64,000 nucleotides of DNA from Amborella trichopoda. Taxonomy: Eukaryota > Streptophyta > Magnoliopsida > Amborellales > Amborellaceae. A program made the translations under genes and the position numbers. The notes below the pieces were generated by a model that did no database searches, was not told the DNA's origin, and saw only the letters and a list, made by a program, of their open reading frames with translations. Each line of letters begins with the position of its first letter. Positions within the stretch are counted from its first letter, which is position 1. Location: contig NW_006497560.1 in NCBI RefSeq assembly GCF_000471905.2, positions 274,265 to 338,264 on the forward strand, written 5' to 3'. This document shows, in pieces, positions 26,401 to 38,400 of this stretch.

Positions 26401-29400
26401 TGTAATTATTGTGGAGAGGATACTAATGGGGGCAATTACCGGTTTAAAAAACACCTTGTCGGTATTAAGGGGGAAGTTGTCCTGTGTAAAAATGTTCCCG
26501 AGGCTACCAAGGAGGAAATTATACAATATTTGAGTTCAGGGAAGCACAAAAAGATAGAAAAGGGTAGAGAAGCCAAGACTCCTAAGGCCCCATCTGTACA
26601 TACTAATAAGAGGAAGGTAGAAGAAGAGGAGGATGAGGCAAATTAAGAAGAAACAGAAGAGGACGAGCGTTATATTGAAGAAGGAGATGACTCTGAGGAT
26701 GATAGCCTCGATTTTGATGCATATGATGAAGCTGACCTTATTCCTTCTGATGATGATGATCATCATGATGACTGAAGACTCTTGGTGTTGAGTGTTGACT
26801 GTTGACTGCTGTGTTGAGTGTTGACTATTGTGTCTTAGACTGTATATTTTCTGAATTTCTGTATATTTTCTTTTTCTTATTTTTAGTTTCTACTTTCTAG
26901 TTCCACTATCTAACTTTTGTGTGTACAATCTACAGTGTATCAGACTATCAGTCTCTACTTGTATGGTTTTACTATTTTAGCATTGTATGAAAAGTATGGA
27001 TTATGGTCTTATGGATTATCAAAATTCTCTTCGCTACGTCTATCTTTTTTTTTTAACTAGGATTATGGTCTTATTTTTTTTATCTTTTATTTCAAATGGG
27101 CAGCCTAGGCGTTGGGCGGCCTGGACCCCCATGGTCGCCTGGGGCTTTTTGAATCTATAGCTCAATGAATGTGGCAATCAAAGGCCACAATAAATATTTC
27201 ATCATTTTCATAAATGACTACTCGTTATAAGGGTCATGTTTATTTGCTACATTCCAAGTCCGAAGCCCTAGACTGTTTTAAGGAGTATAAGGCCGAGGTC
27301 GAGAACCAAACCAAGAAGACAATCAAAGTCCTAAGAACCGATAGGGGCGACGAATACTCCTCACATCTCTTTAGAGACGTGTGTGGAGCATGCCACAATA
27401 CATCAATTTATCATGTCCTATACACCACAACAGAATGGAGCATCTGAGAAATAGAATAGAGCCATGGTAGAAATGGCGCAGTGCATGATGGGGCATGCAA
27501 AGCTCTCCTTAGAATACTAGGGAGAAGCAGTAATAACAACGAGGTACATCCTCAACCCTACTCCCACTAAGGCAACCCCACTTACTCCACACGAGATATT
27601 CACTGATCGTGCTCCGTCCCTTGACCATCCAAGAGTGTGGGGATGCTCAGTCCATGTTCTCATCCCATATCAAAACCAAACCAAACTTGATCCCAAAACC
27701 GTGAAATGCATCGTTATAGGATACCCGAAACATGGTAAGGGCTATCATTTCTTCAACTTAGAAATGGGGCAGTCCTAGAAAGGAAGAATGCCCACTCTTT
27801 GAGGATAAGTTTCTCGAAGCAAAGTGCAGTAACAAGAAAGTCAATCTGTTGGAGATGAGTAGTGACAGGGTCACTTACCCAAAAAAAAAGACTAGTGACC
27901 ACAACCCCTTAGGAGAAACAACCGAATTAGAAGACCACTAAGTTCTTCACCTAACTAGGGGAATACTATGACAGAATTGTGGATGAACCTAATAAGGAAC
28001 TTGCAACCTATAAAGAAGCCTTATCCGATCCTGAGAAAACCAATGGGAAAAGACCATGAATGAATAATACAATTCCATCATTCAAAACAGGGTTTGAGAA
28101 CTAGTGCCTCTACCTCACGACCGAAAACCTATAGGATGCAAGTGGGTGTTCAAGAAAAAATTGAACTCAGAGGAGAAACTTGAGAAATACAAGGCTAAGG
28201 TTGTAGCCCAAAGGTTCACCCAAAAGGAAGGGGTAGACTACAATGAAACCTTTTCTCCAATTGCTAAGTTCTCATCCATTAGGATTTTGATTACCAAAGC
28301 AGCCCATTCTAACTTTAAGCTCCACCAAATGGATGTGAAAACGATCATTCTAAAAGGGAGCTTGAAGAAGAAATCTATATGAAACAACTTGAGAGCTTTG
28401 TAGAGAAAGGAAAAGAGGATTTGGTTTGTAGGCTTCGAAAATCTCTTTATGGCCTTAAGTAAGCTTCACGATAGTGGTACATAAAATTTCAAGAGACAAT
28501 GTCTAAAACAAGTTTTACATCTAGCCAAGAGGATTACTGCATTTATGTCAAGGCAAGTGGGAGTGATGTGGTTTTTATTTCATATGAGGATGATATGTTG
28601 ATAGTCATTACCTTGATGGCTCTAATGAGGGAGACTAAGGATTGCCCTATGCAACACTTCAATATGAAAGACTTGAGGGAAGCATCATATGGACTGAGAT
28701 AAAGATCACAAAAAACAGACAAAATCAGACCATTCAACTTTCCCAAGCAACCAATTGTAAAAAGATATAGGAAAAGTTTGAAACGTACCAATATAGGCCC
28801 ATATCTACCCCGATAGACAAGAAGACCAAGCAGTGTTCCAAAATGCGGGATGCAACCAAATGCAGTGGGGGGGCTGATATGGCTCGATGCGGTCTAGATG
28901 CGAGCGCATTGCGGCGATGTAGTCAATAAATATAAAAACATTCTAAAAAATCTAAAAAAATAGGTTAATGCATAGAAAAAAATATGGAGGTGATATATGT
29001 GATAGTAGGTATTTTAGTTTAATGATTAACTCTAAAAGTATTAGCTGTCGGAGATTTTGTATCCACTATCCCCTAATAGAAACAAGAAACTTGAAAATAG
29101 CTTCATAAAACACTCAACAATCAACAACCATAAGTACAAATTTGCAACCACAAACTTTGAAGTTACAAAATAGTGATACTACAAACCAAAAGTCCATGTC
29201 TCCATGAAGATTAAAGAGTTTTGAAGTCAAGCTCAAGAAGAGTTAATACAATCGTCCATTCATCATAGAAGTCATCTTGAGAGTCAATTTTGAAGACAAA
29301 TTTTCAAATATTAATCAGCGATGTCATCTTGAGAGTCTTCATGTGCATCGTCAATATCATCATCGGCGGCCTCCACAAATTCTTCTTCCTCGGTTTCCTC

Positions 29401-32400
29401 TAAGTCAGCTTCCTCCTCCTCGGCCTCTGCAGCTGATGTGCAAGTGCGACTAGACCCAACTCCTCTACTCCTTTGTGCTCTAGTATTAGGTCAATCTTCT
29501 TCATTAACCCCTGTTGTAGCTCGACATCGAGCCATGTAAGATCCTTACACTCAAACAAACGCTTTAGTCTTGGATCCGTGGTCCACTCGCTTGTGGAATC
29601 ACCATCAACTTCATACAATTGAATAGGGTTGAGCTTCATGTGATTTTGATACCTCTTCCTAAGCCGCTCATTATACAGCACATAAACCAAATCATTCAAC
29701 TTCTTCTGCTACAACCTATTTCTTTGTTTGGTATGGAGCTGTGGTAGAAAATTGAAAGTAGATATATTAGAGTTTAGATTAGAAATTTGAAATTTGAAAT
29801 TGAAATTCAAGAAATAAGGATTAAGGAATAAGGAGTTAAGGACATATATGCTTAAATGCACTCCAATTGCGTTCACAACTAGATGAGCTACATGTGAGAT
29901 TCAACACTCGAATAGCGAGACATTATAGAGTTGGTGTCTTGCTTCCATATAATGCCCACGATGCAGCTGTATAATATTTTATAATTTAGATTATAGATAA
30001 AAATCAAGGGTAAACAAATAAACAATGGAACTATACATAAAGTCATAGACAAGTAAGGGTACTTTTGGTCTTTGCCTGAATCTGTAGTGTCCCTATTTCG
30101 AGTAGCAATCTCTCTCCCAAAGTTTTCCAAGCCTAACTTGAACTTAATCAATTCATGGCTCTGGATCTCATCTTGGATATCTTTGTCAGGCACCAACTTC
30201 TCAAGCACATCTAAGAACCCAACATTTATTACAAGATCTGACTCAATGAATGGGTGCTTGTAGTGAAGAGATGGGTTTAGAAAGTAACCAGCTGAATGGA
30301 GGTACCTATGAAGCTGGGTATCCCGTCTCCCATCAATAATTTCAAGTATAGCCTTGTGCTTATTTTCATCATCCTTTAAAACATTTTTTATCTCTGCTCT
30401 TACCCTAGTCATTGCCTCATGTATGTAGCCCATGGTGGGCGGCTTCACATCACCATCAACCAATCGAAGCACTCTCACTAAAGGGCCAGCCACCTCCAAT
30501 CCAAGATTTATTTGACTCCAAAAAGATGTATTCAAAATAATTTGTTCAACCTTTCTCCCATCGTTATGCTTTGACCATTTACTTTGATTCCAGTGCTCTG
30601 AAGCAAACATGATCCTCAAGGCACTTTTTTGCTTGGCTAGGCATCGAAGAGTGAGAAATGACGTGGCAAATCTAGTGATACCCGGTCTTCTCTCTTCTTT
30701 GTAAAAGACCTCATCATGCTTAGGACTACGGTGTGATTATAAATAAATCCAACAACAATCATAGCTCTTGAAATCAACCCACTAAATAAAAATGTTGTAC
30801 CCATTTCCTTAAGCATAAGATTAACACAATGAGCTACGCAAGGAGTCCAAAACATATGCGTCCTTTCAAAGTCAAGAAATGCCCAACCGTAAAAAAAAGT
30901 ACTTGTTACCCACATAAGTATGTAGCATCATGTGAGTTGTCTGATGCATCAACAGACTTAACAAAACAAGTACTTGTTGGACCGTTAACCAAGAAATTAA
31001 TGAATGCCCTCGACTTCCCATCGGACCAACCATCACACATAATAGTGGCCCCATATTTTTCCCACCCTTCTCTTTGAGAAATCAAAATTTTGTTGACAGC
31101 AAATACAACATCCTTCAATAAGGGCTCCCTAACTTCATGTAGTGAAGGAGGAACAAGTCGTGGGCCATATTGCCCAATTGCCTGAACCATATATACAAAA
31201 TTATCGAGGGTTATTGTATTAAAAGGAACGCTAACCATGTAAATCCACTTTGCAATCTACTTACATACCAACTTCCTATGTTCTTTCTTGTATCTATTTT
31301 CAATTGTGGTTTTTTTTTTTTTCTTCCGCTCTTGAACCACAATTTCGAGGCTAGGGGTGAAAAAAAATCCATAGGCCCCTTAAAGAGAGGTGTTGTTTTT
31401 TCAACACTACCACCAATATTTATAACCCTCTCTCTTGATATTGGAGTACGAGTATCCCTTTGCCTCATTGCAACTTCAGATAAATCATCATCATCATCAA
31501 TATCATCACCAAATAATGGCATATCATCAAGTAATTATTTTCTTTTCATTTTTTCTTCTCTTTATCGTTTTTCAAGCGATCCATATATTCTCTGATCTCC
31601 TTTTTTATATCGTCAGTAGCTTGTGGGTATGCTCTTACATTCCCAAAAATTCCAGCCAAGTGTTCTTTTTGTCAAAAAATACCACCCATATAAGTAAATT
31701 TCTACAGAGCATGCAAATCACACAATTTCAATCTTTCGGATTTTTTCGTTTGGCATATTTACCAGCCGGATCCTTATTACTAGAAGCTTGGGAAGAAGGC
31801 ATTGCCCCAAAAACAAGTATTACTGTAGAAGGAATAAAAAGTTACCGGTTCTTGAAGCAATGCTCGATTTTTTCATGGACTTTGAAACCCTCAATTTATC
31901 GTCACAAATTCACCTAAACTTCCCCATATCAACAACCAAAATGTTGAAATCAATATCCAAGTATCAAACAATCCCCAAATCCAAGATCTCAATGAAAAAA
32001 AATTCCCGCCTTTTTTTTTTTTGCTCAATTTGATCCCAAAACAACCACAAATGTGGCTGTAAATGCTCGTTTAGGGGGGTTTAATACCCCCCCAAACTAT
32101 TTCCCCGAAGTTTTGATGGTCAAAAAAACCATTTTGCCCATCCCCAAGGGGCACAAATGAAAAAAAAAAGCAGACAATTTCGGGAGATATGCAGGTGATG
32201 CACTATGCGGCTTTGATGCGTTATTATGGGGCGCATATGCGCCTGCATACCTCCAAACCGCATATGCGGTCAATCCAGATACGCTGCCCACCACATACCG
32301 CATGATGCGACCGCATTTTAAAACACTGAGACCAAGTTAAGCCTACATATGTGCCAGAGTAATGAAGATAAACGGAAGGCCATGGAAAGAGTGCCCTATC

Positions 32401-35400
32401 GCAGTGCAGTAGGGCAATTATATATGCCATGTCAGGAACAAGGCCAGACCTATCATTTCCCGTAAGTGTGATTAGTCGTTTCCAATGCAATCCTGGACTG
32501 GAACATTGGCAAGCAGTTAAGTGAGTGCTCATATATTTGAGGGACCGCGGATTATGCAGTTACATATGGAGGTGGGTCGAACATACTCATACAGGGGTGT
32601 ACTCAGATGCCGATTATCAAGGAGACCCTGATGACATGAAGTCGACATCTACTTATGTTTTCATGCTCGGTGGTGGGGCAGTTTCTTGGAAGTCCAAGAA
32701 GCAGGACGTGGTAGCCCAATCCACCATGGATTCCGAGAATGTGGTGTGTTGTCTGGCAGCCAAGGAGGCTGTGTGGATAATGAAGTTTCTCAATTAGCCC
32801 ATGTTCGAGCCCTGAGATGTTCGTGTGTGAGAATCTTATGCGACAACTAGTCTGCAGTATGTGTAACCAAGAAGCCACGCTTCCATGAGAGGTCAAAGCA
32901 TATCAAGGTAGACTATTACCTCATTCGGAGTGAGGTCTGACTTGGCGAGATAGAGGCCACATATCTTCCCACAGAGGCCATGCATGCAAACCCTTTGACC
33001 AAGGATTGATGGCAAATGTGTTCGCCAAACATATACATGAGATGGGCTGATGGGGTTGAGAGAGAGTAAATGTAAGGCCCTCAAAGGCCAAGTGGGAGTA
33101 GAGCTGCCAATGGGCAAGGCCCAGCCCGGAGCCCAAGACTGACCTGGCCTTGCCCGATAAGGCCCAAGCCGGAGATATGCCCGTATAGCGTGGCCCGCAG
33201 ATAAGGCCGAAAATGTACAGAAGCCCAGCCCCAGCCGATTAGGCCCGAAACTTTATGCGAACTCCGGCCTGACCCAAGAAGGCCTAATGGGCTTGACCCG
33301 ACCCAACTCAGGCCCGGCCATTTTTTTGGAAAAAAAAATTTCTCTTTGAACTTTTGTTGTAAGGAAAAAAAATTTTGACAATAAGGCTTGGCCGGGCCCA
33401 ACTCAAGCCTGCCCTTTTTTTATTCTTTTTTAAATATTACTCTTCAAACTTTTCTTGTAAGGGCAAAAAAATTGCTAGTTATTTTTCAGAAAATTTGCCA
33501 TTGACGAATAAGGTTTGGCCCATAAAAGCCCATTGGGCCTGGCTGGGCACAACTAAGGCCCGGCCTTTTAAAATTTTTATCTTTCTCTTCAAGCTTTTCC
33601 TGTAAGGAAAAAAATTTACTTACTATAATTTAGAAAATTTAAAACTCCCAATTAACAGGCCCGCTACATGACCGTTAACAAGCCCGGTCCGGAAGCCTGA
33701 GGCCCAGTCCTGTCCATTGGCAGCCCTAAGTGGGAGATGTTGGAGTTCTATGGAAATTTAAAGGCCTTCTGAGATCATGTACTAAACTTATTTACAGCGA
33801 AATGTTGGATCCAGTGGGATTAGGTGGTGTGTGATGGTTGGCCCGAGAGGCAAGGGCCAAGATCCTCCCGATTACTATCACACGACATATGCACTAGATA
33901 GCCGTGGGAAGTAGCCCTCTGGATGAGGGTGTATGATGTGTACATGTGTCCAAGAGATGACTCCCCACTCCCTGTAACATTGGACTACGTCGGAATGACC
34001 CATGTGGTATCTTGCTAGAATGGGGCCTAGACTTTGTCTTCAGGGAGAGACATGTAATCTATGGATTAGGATCTTGTCTGCTTCATTCATTGACTGACTT
34101 TGATAGTCCAATCATGAGCCCCTACAAAGAGCTATGTGTTATGGGAACTATTGGGTCAGTTTGAGAAAATGTAGTGAGATGTGGTTACTAAAAGGACGCA
34201 ATCCTCAGTTGTTATATTCCTAGTCCTTTGAATCCAATTCCCATTCTATAATATGTTTTAATATATTTTAGATGATTAAAAATAATTTTGATACCACTCT
34301 TGATATTTTATTTTATTGAAAAATATTTTTAAATAAGGAATAATCAATTTTGTGCATTTTTTTTAATCAAAGAGAAAAATAAAATTTACAATGGTTTTAT
34401 AAAAATCCTTTTATTAATTTAAAATATAATTTAGGGAGTCGATGCTCATTGCATAGATCTTATGCTTGAGGCTAGACTGAGATCCCATGTGTCATTGATG
34501 GAGGAAACCCGGTGTGGGGTGTGCGGAGTCCTTGAGGGTAACCTGAGACAAGGTATGCACTATTATTTTTTATTTCATGCTTTCTTGATTTCATTCAAAA
34601 TGTTATGTAATTTCCAGATATTTGTTTTCAATGAGAATTTATTTTGATGGCACGCAAGTGAAAGTCCTTAACATACTTTTTATTTTTATTGGTTAATATA
34701 TATATTTGGACATTTGTAAGTGATCTGGATGGTAAAATAAACCAAAAGAAAGAAAACATCTTATCGGTTTATACTTGCCCGGGTCACATAGTCCTACTTT
34801 CAATTCGCTTCGCCAAACGATACCTCGCATATTTTGGACTCCTTGCACTGCACATTGCATATATCTTATGCTTGAGGCTATGTCTACTATTAAAGGAGTT
34901 CTTTCTAAGGTTAAAGAGGTTACAATCTTGATGTGCAGTAACACCATTAAACATAGCATGATGCGGAAGTTTACAAAGCAGAGGGACCTAGTGAGGCCCA
35001 GAATCACTAGAGTTGCCACTGTCGACCTTAGTCTTAAGAGCATGTATAAAAGGAGGATCCCATAGAGGACTATGCTTGCTTCTGAGGAATGGAGCAGGTG
35101 TAGGTCGTTCAGAGATGCCAAGGGAAGGACGGCACAATATATAATTCTTTCTAAATATTTTGGAGTTGGGTAAAGCAAGCGATATAAGTATTTCCACCAT
35201 TGATAAAGGTCTTGTGCTTGGCTGACGCTGATAAGCCTTCTATGGGCCCTATATATGATGCACTTGAAGGAGCTAAGGAGATTGCAGAGAACCTGGGCAA
35301 TGATGAGGCCAAGTACGGCCCAAATTTGGTCGATTATAGATGAGAAGTGGGATAGACAGCTATATCGACCATTGCATGAAGAGAGGTACTACTTGAACAC

Positions 35401-38400
35401 TAAGTTCTTTTATACTGATGGTGATATTGAGGCAATAGACACAATTATGGATGGTTTTAATGAATGCCATGTGAGATTAGTTTCTGGTCCAAATATCCAA
35501 GTTAAGATATCAACTAAGGAGCTCATTTTGTACAAGTGTGCTTCAAAATCATTCGGGAAAGAAATGGCACTAAGACAAAGGAGCAAAGCAGAACCTGGTA
35601 ATAAATAATATATGTTTTTATTATTAATTTTTATTTGAAAATTTTATTTCAAGTTCCTAATAAGTAATAACTAGTGTTATATTTTTTAAAATTTGCTAAA
35701 ATTATGATAATGTTAAATGCTTAAACTAATTATAAAGCTTGCACACAAATTGCAGCCCAATGGTGGAGACAGAACAGGAGTAGAGCGCCACACCTTCAGA
35801 AGATGGCTATTAGGATCTTGAGTTAGAAAACTAGCTCTTCTATTTGTGAGCGCAATTGGAGTTCATTTGAGATGGTAATATTCTTTTCTTGTTCAAAAGT
35901 TTATTTAATATATGGGGTCAATTAGTAATATTAATAGACTAGTAGTACACTAGTACTCATGCATTTTTTCTTCTAGGTGTATACAAAGAGAAGAATAAGC
36001 TTGAGCAAAGGAAGCTTAATGACTTGGTTAGAGAGAAACAGAGGCTCAAAGAGAAGTATAACTAACAAAAGAAGGATCCTATCGCTTCGAAAGACGGAGA
36101 ATGCTTCTAATTGGTTAGTTCATGACCCTGGTACTCAAGAGGTCGTCCCCAGGGAGGGTTGACCTGGAAAATGGTTGACGAGGCTTTAGCTTCAGATTAT
36201 GATCCTAGGAGGACCACTCGAGCAACAACTACTGCTGGTACTTCACACTTGCAGAGGGTGAGGGAGATAGAGGAGGTAGATTCAGGAGAAACTAAGGAAG
36301 AAGAGCAATATGTTGAAGAGGGTGATGATTCTAATAATGATGGTCTCGATTCAGATGCAAATGCCAGCGATGATGATGTTGATTCTGATTCTTACTGATG
36401 ATGATAGGAGAAACACAGATGTCCTCTCTTTCTTTTGTAGTTTTGTATTTCATCTTTATTGCACCATCTTGTTTTGGTGTTTGGACTTTAGACATTTGGA
36501 TGTCAGACTTGTTGCTTTTTTTGAATACTGGTTGTTTGGTTTTATACTTTTGTAAGTTTGTTGAAGACTTGGAAAGTCGGAGTCCATGTTATTATGAAAC
36601 ACCGAGAGTTGGAGACTATTACTAATACATAAACTATTAAACATTTAACTTTTTTAAAATTTTCTGTGATTTGAATTTTGAAATTTTGAAATTTTGAACA
36701 AGTTTATTCTTAACATGCGATGTGTTGGAATTGAAAAAAGTATGTTACAACAAATACAAATGTAAAAAATTACAAAATTGACACAAATATATGTATATAT
36801 GTGCGTTTGGACAACATATATATCTAAACAATTTGTATTACAAGGCGCCTAAGGTTTTGGGCACCGGGCACTAGGCCAGCCACCTAGGGGTCGCTTAGCA
36901 TTTTTTGAAACCTTGATTGAAGTAGCTCGATCGCAATATGGTATTAGTCTACCTTAAAGGAAATATAAGTGACTTACTAAAAGAAACAGGGACGTTAGGG
37001 GCTAAGCCGTTTGATATACCCATAGATCCAAGTTCCAAACTTTCAGTGGATGAAGGAGACTTGCTAGAAGATCCTGCCAGCTATAGAAGATTTGTATAGA
37101 CTTATCAACCGGACAATCACTAGACCAGATATAACCTTTGTTGTGAGTGTAGGTCAGTTTATGCATTCTCCCACAACACCATATTAGTAAGCAGTAAGAA
37201 GAATCTTGAGATATCTGAAGGGGGCCCAGGCCGAGGAGTCATCTACAAGAAGAATGGCCACTTTGATATTGAGAGTTATTTTGATGCCAATAGGGCAAGA
37301 TCACCCTCAAACGGAAGATCTACTACAGGCTACTGCACCTTTGTTGGAGGAAACTGACTTGGAAAATCAAGAAACAGAATGTGGTGGCCAGATCTAGTAC
37401 TGAGGTCAAGTATAAAGCTATAACTCATACTATATGTGAGTTAATGTGGCTAAAAACCTTGATGTACGAAATGAGTGTTTCAATTACTGAACCAATGAAT
37501 ATATTCTGTGACAATCAGGCAGCCATTCATATTGTGAGTAATCCAGTTTTTCATGAACGAACAAAATATATTGAAGTGAATTGTCACTTCATTTGTGAGA
37601 AAGTGACCAACAAGCAAATAACAACCCCATATGTAAAGTCATTGGATCAATTGGCTGATAAATACACCAAGGCGCTTAGTCATAACCAGACTCAGCAGAT
37701 CTGTTCCAAGCTGGGCATGGGTGACATTTATGCTCCACCTCGAGGGGGAGTGCTAAAGAATAATTTGTTTTGTGTATTGGGATATTTATATCATTTTAGT
37801 ATACTATAGGATATTTATTTTCATTGAGTGCATTTTTGTCCTTTGTAAATCCCAAGCAAACATTATAAATAAAGATATTAGTGGTGCATGGGCTGATTGA
37901 ATCTCATGTCACTCTCTCCTCTTTTTTCTATCATCTTTTCTCTCTTCTCCCTTTCCTTTCCCCTTCTTTTCCCTTTCTCGCTCTAGTTTCACAACTTTTA
38001 CTGTTCATGGTATTGTTCACAGCACTGTTCACAACAGTGTTCATAGTACTGTCGGCTGATGTCATTGATCAAAATGTAATTTAAAAGTATACGTGTCATG
38101 TACAAAATGGAGTCTACACAGGGTTGTCTACCAGTGATTAACTGATTATTAATATTTATCTGTCTCAAGACCAGTGATTATTATTTTTCATAAAGGATTT
38201 CCAAACTATGTGATATTGCTCAAACATCCAAGGGCTCAGGTTGATGTAAGCAATTGAACCATGTGATATTGCTCAAACAGGAAACCAAGCAAATATACAA
38301 ACTGCAATCGAGAGCACTTACTTGTCGATTAGATCCTGTGCTTCATTGCTCATTTCCTCAGGAATCCGAGGCCAAGGTATTTTACGATTGAGTATATTAT

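Larger units (their letters stand above)
22244..34802 (+). mobile_element. copia element D, nested in hat B, fossil
   Basis: It is a second Ty1/copia element on the plus strand. The parts in order are a 5' LTR (22244-23943), a primer site (TGGTATCAAAGC, 23945-23956), gag (about 24022-24700), a zinc-knuckle and protease region (about 24610-24800), integrase (about 25130-27600, split by hat E), reverse transcriptase (about 28080-28830, split off by hat F), RNase H (about 32520-33060), a polypurine tract (33729-33737, preceded by hat G) and a 3' LTR (33738-34802). It is broken with several breaks. It is younger than hat B, which it interrupts, and older than hats E, F and G. The flanking 5 bases (ATCTG, ATTCG) match only partly. 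Confidence 0.92.
20888..36913 (+). mobile_element. hAT element B, full-length type, split by copia D
   Basis: Without copia D it is about 3.47 kb, close to hat F (3.50 kb). Its right end reads GCATTTTTTGAAACC. Both edges are rich in GCCTAGGCG-like subterminal motifs (20905-20950 and 36845-36895). It sits inside the reverse transcriptase of copia A: that frame stops at about 20887 and resumes at about 36914 with some 15-20 copia bases missing, so the left edge is ragged and no clean 8-bp duplication remains. The transposase is on the plus strand in two parts. Confidence 0.88.
16379..38055 (+). mobile_element. copia element A, host of the nest, fossil
   Basis: It is a Ty1/copia element on the strand opposite to the kinase gene, inside its 22-kb intron. 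The parts in order are a 5' LTR, a tRNA-Met-type primer site at 16699, gag (about 17130-17770), integrase core (about 17820-18440), reverse transcriptase (from about 18900, split by hats C and B, resuming at 36914), RNase H (about 37380-37730), a polypurine tract and a 3' LTR. Its own sequence is about 4.4 kb once insertions are removed. It is broken with many breaks and its LTRs are well diverged, so it is old. It is the oldest layer of the nest. The target duplication was not found. Confidence 0.85.
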
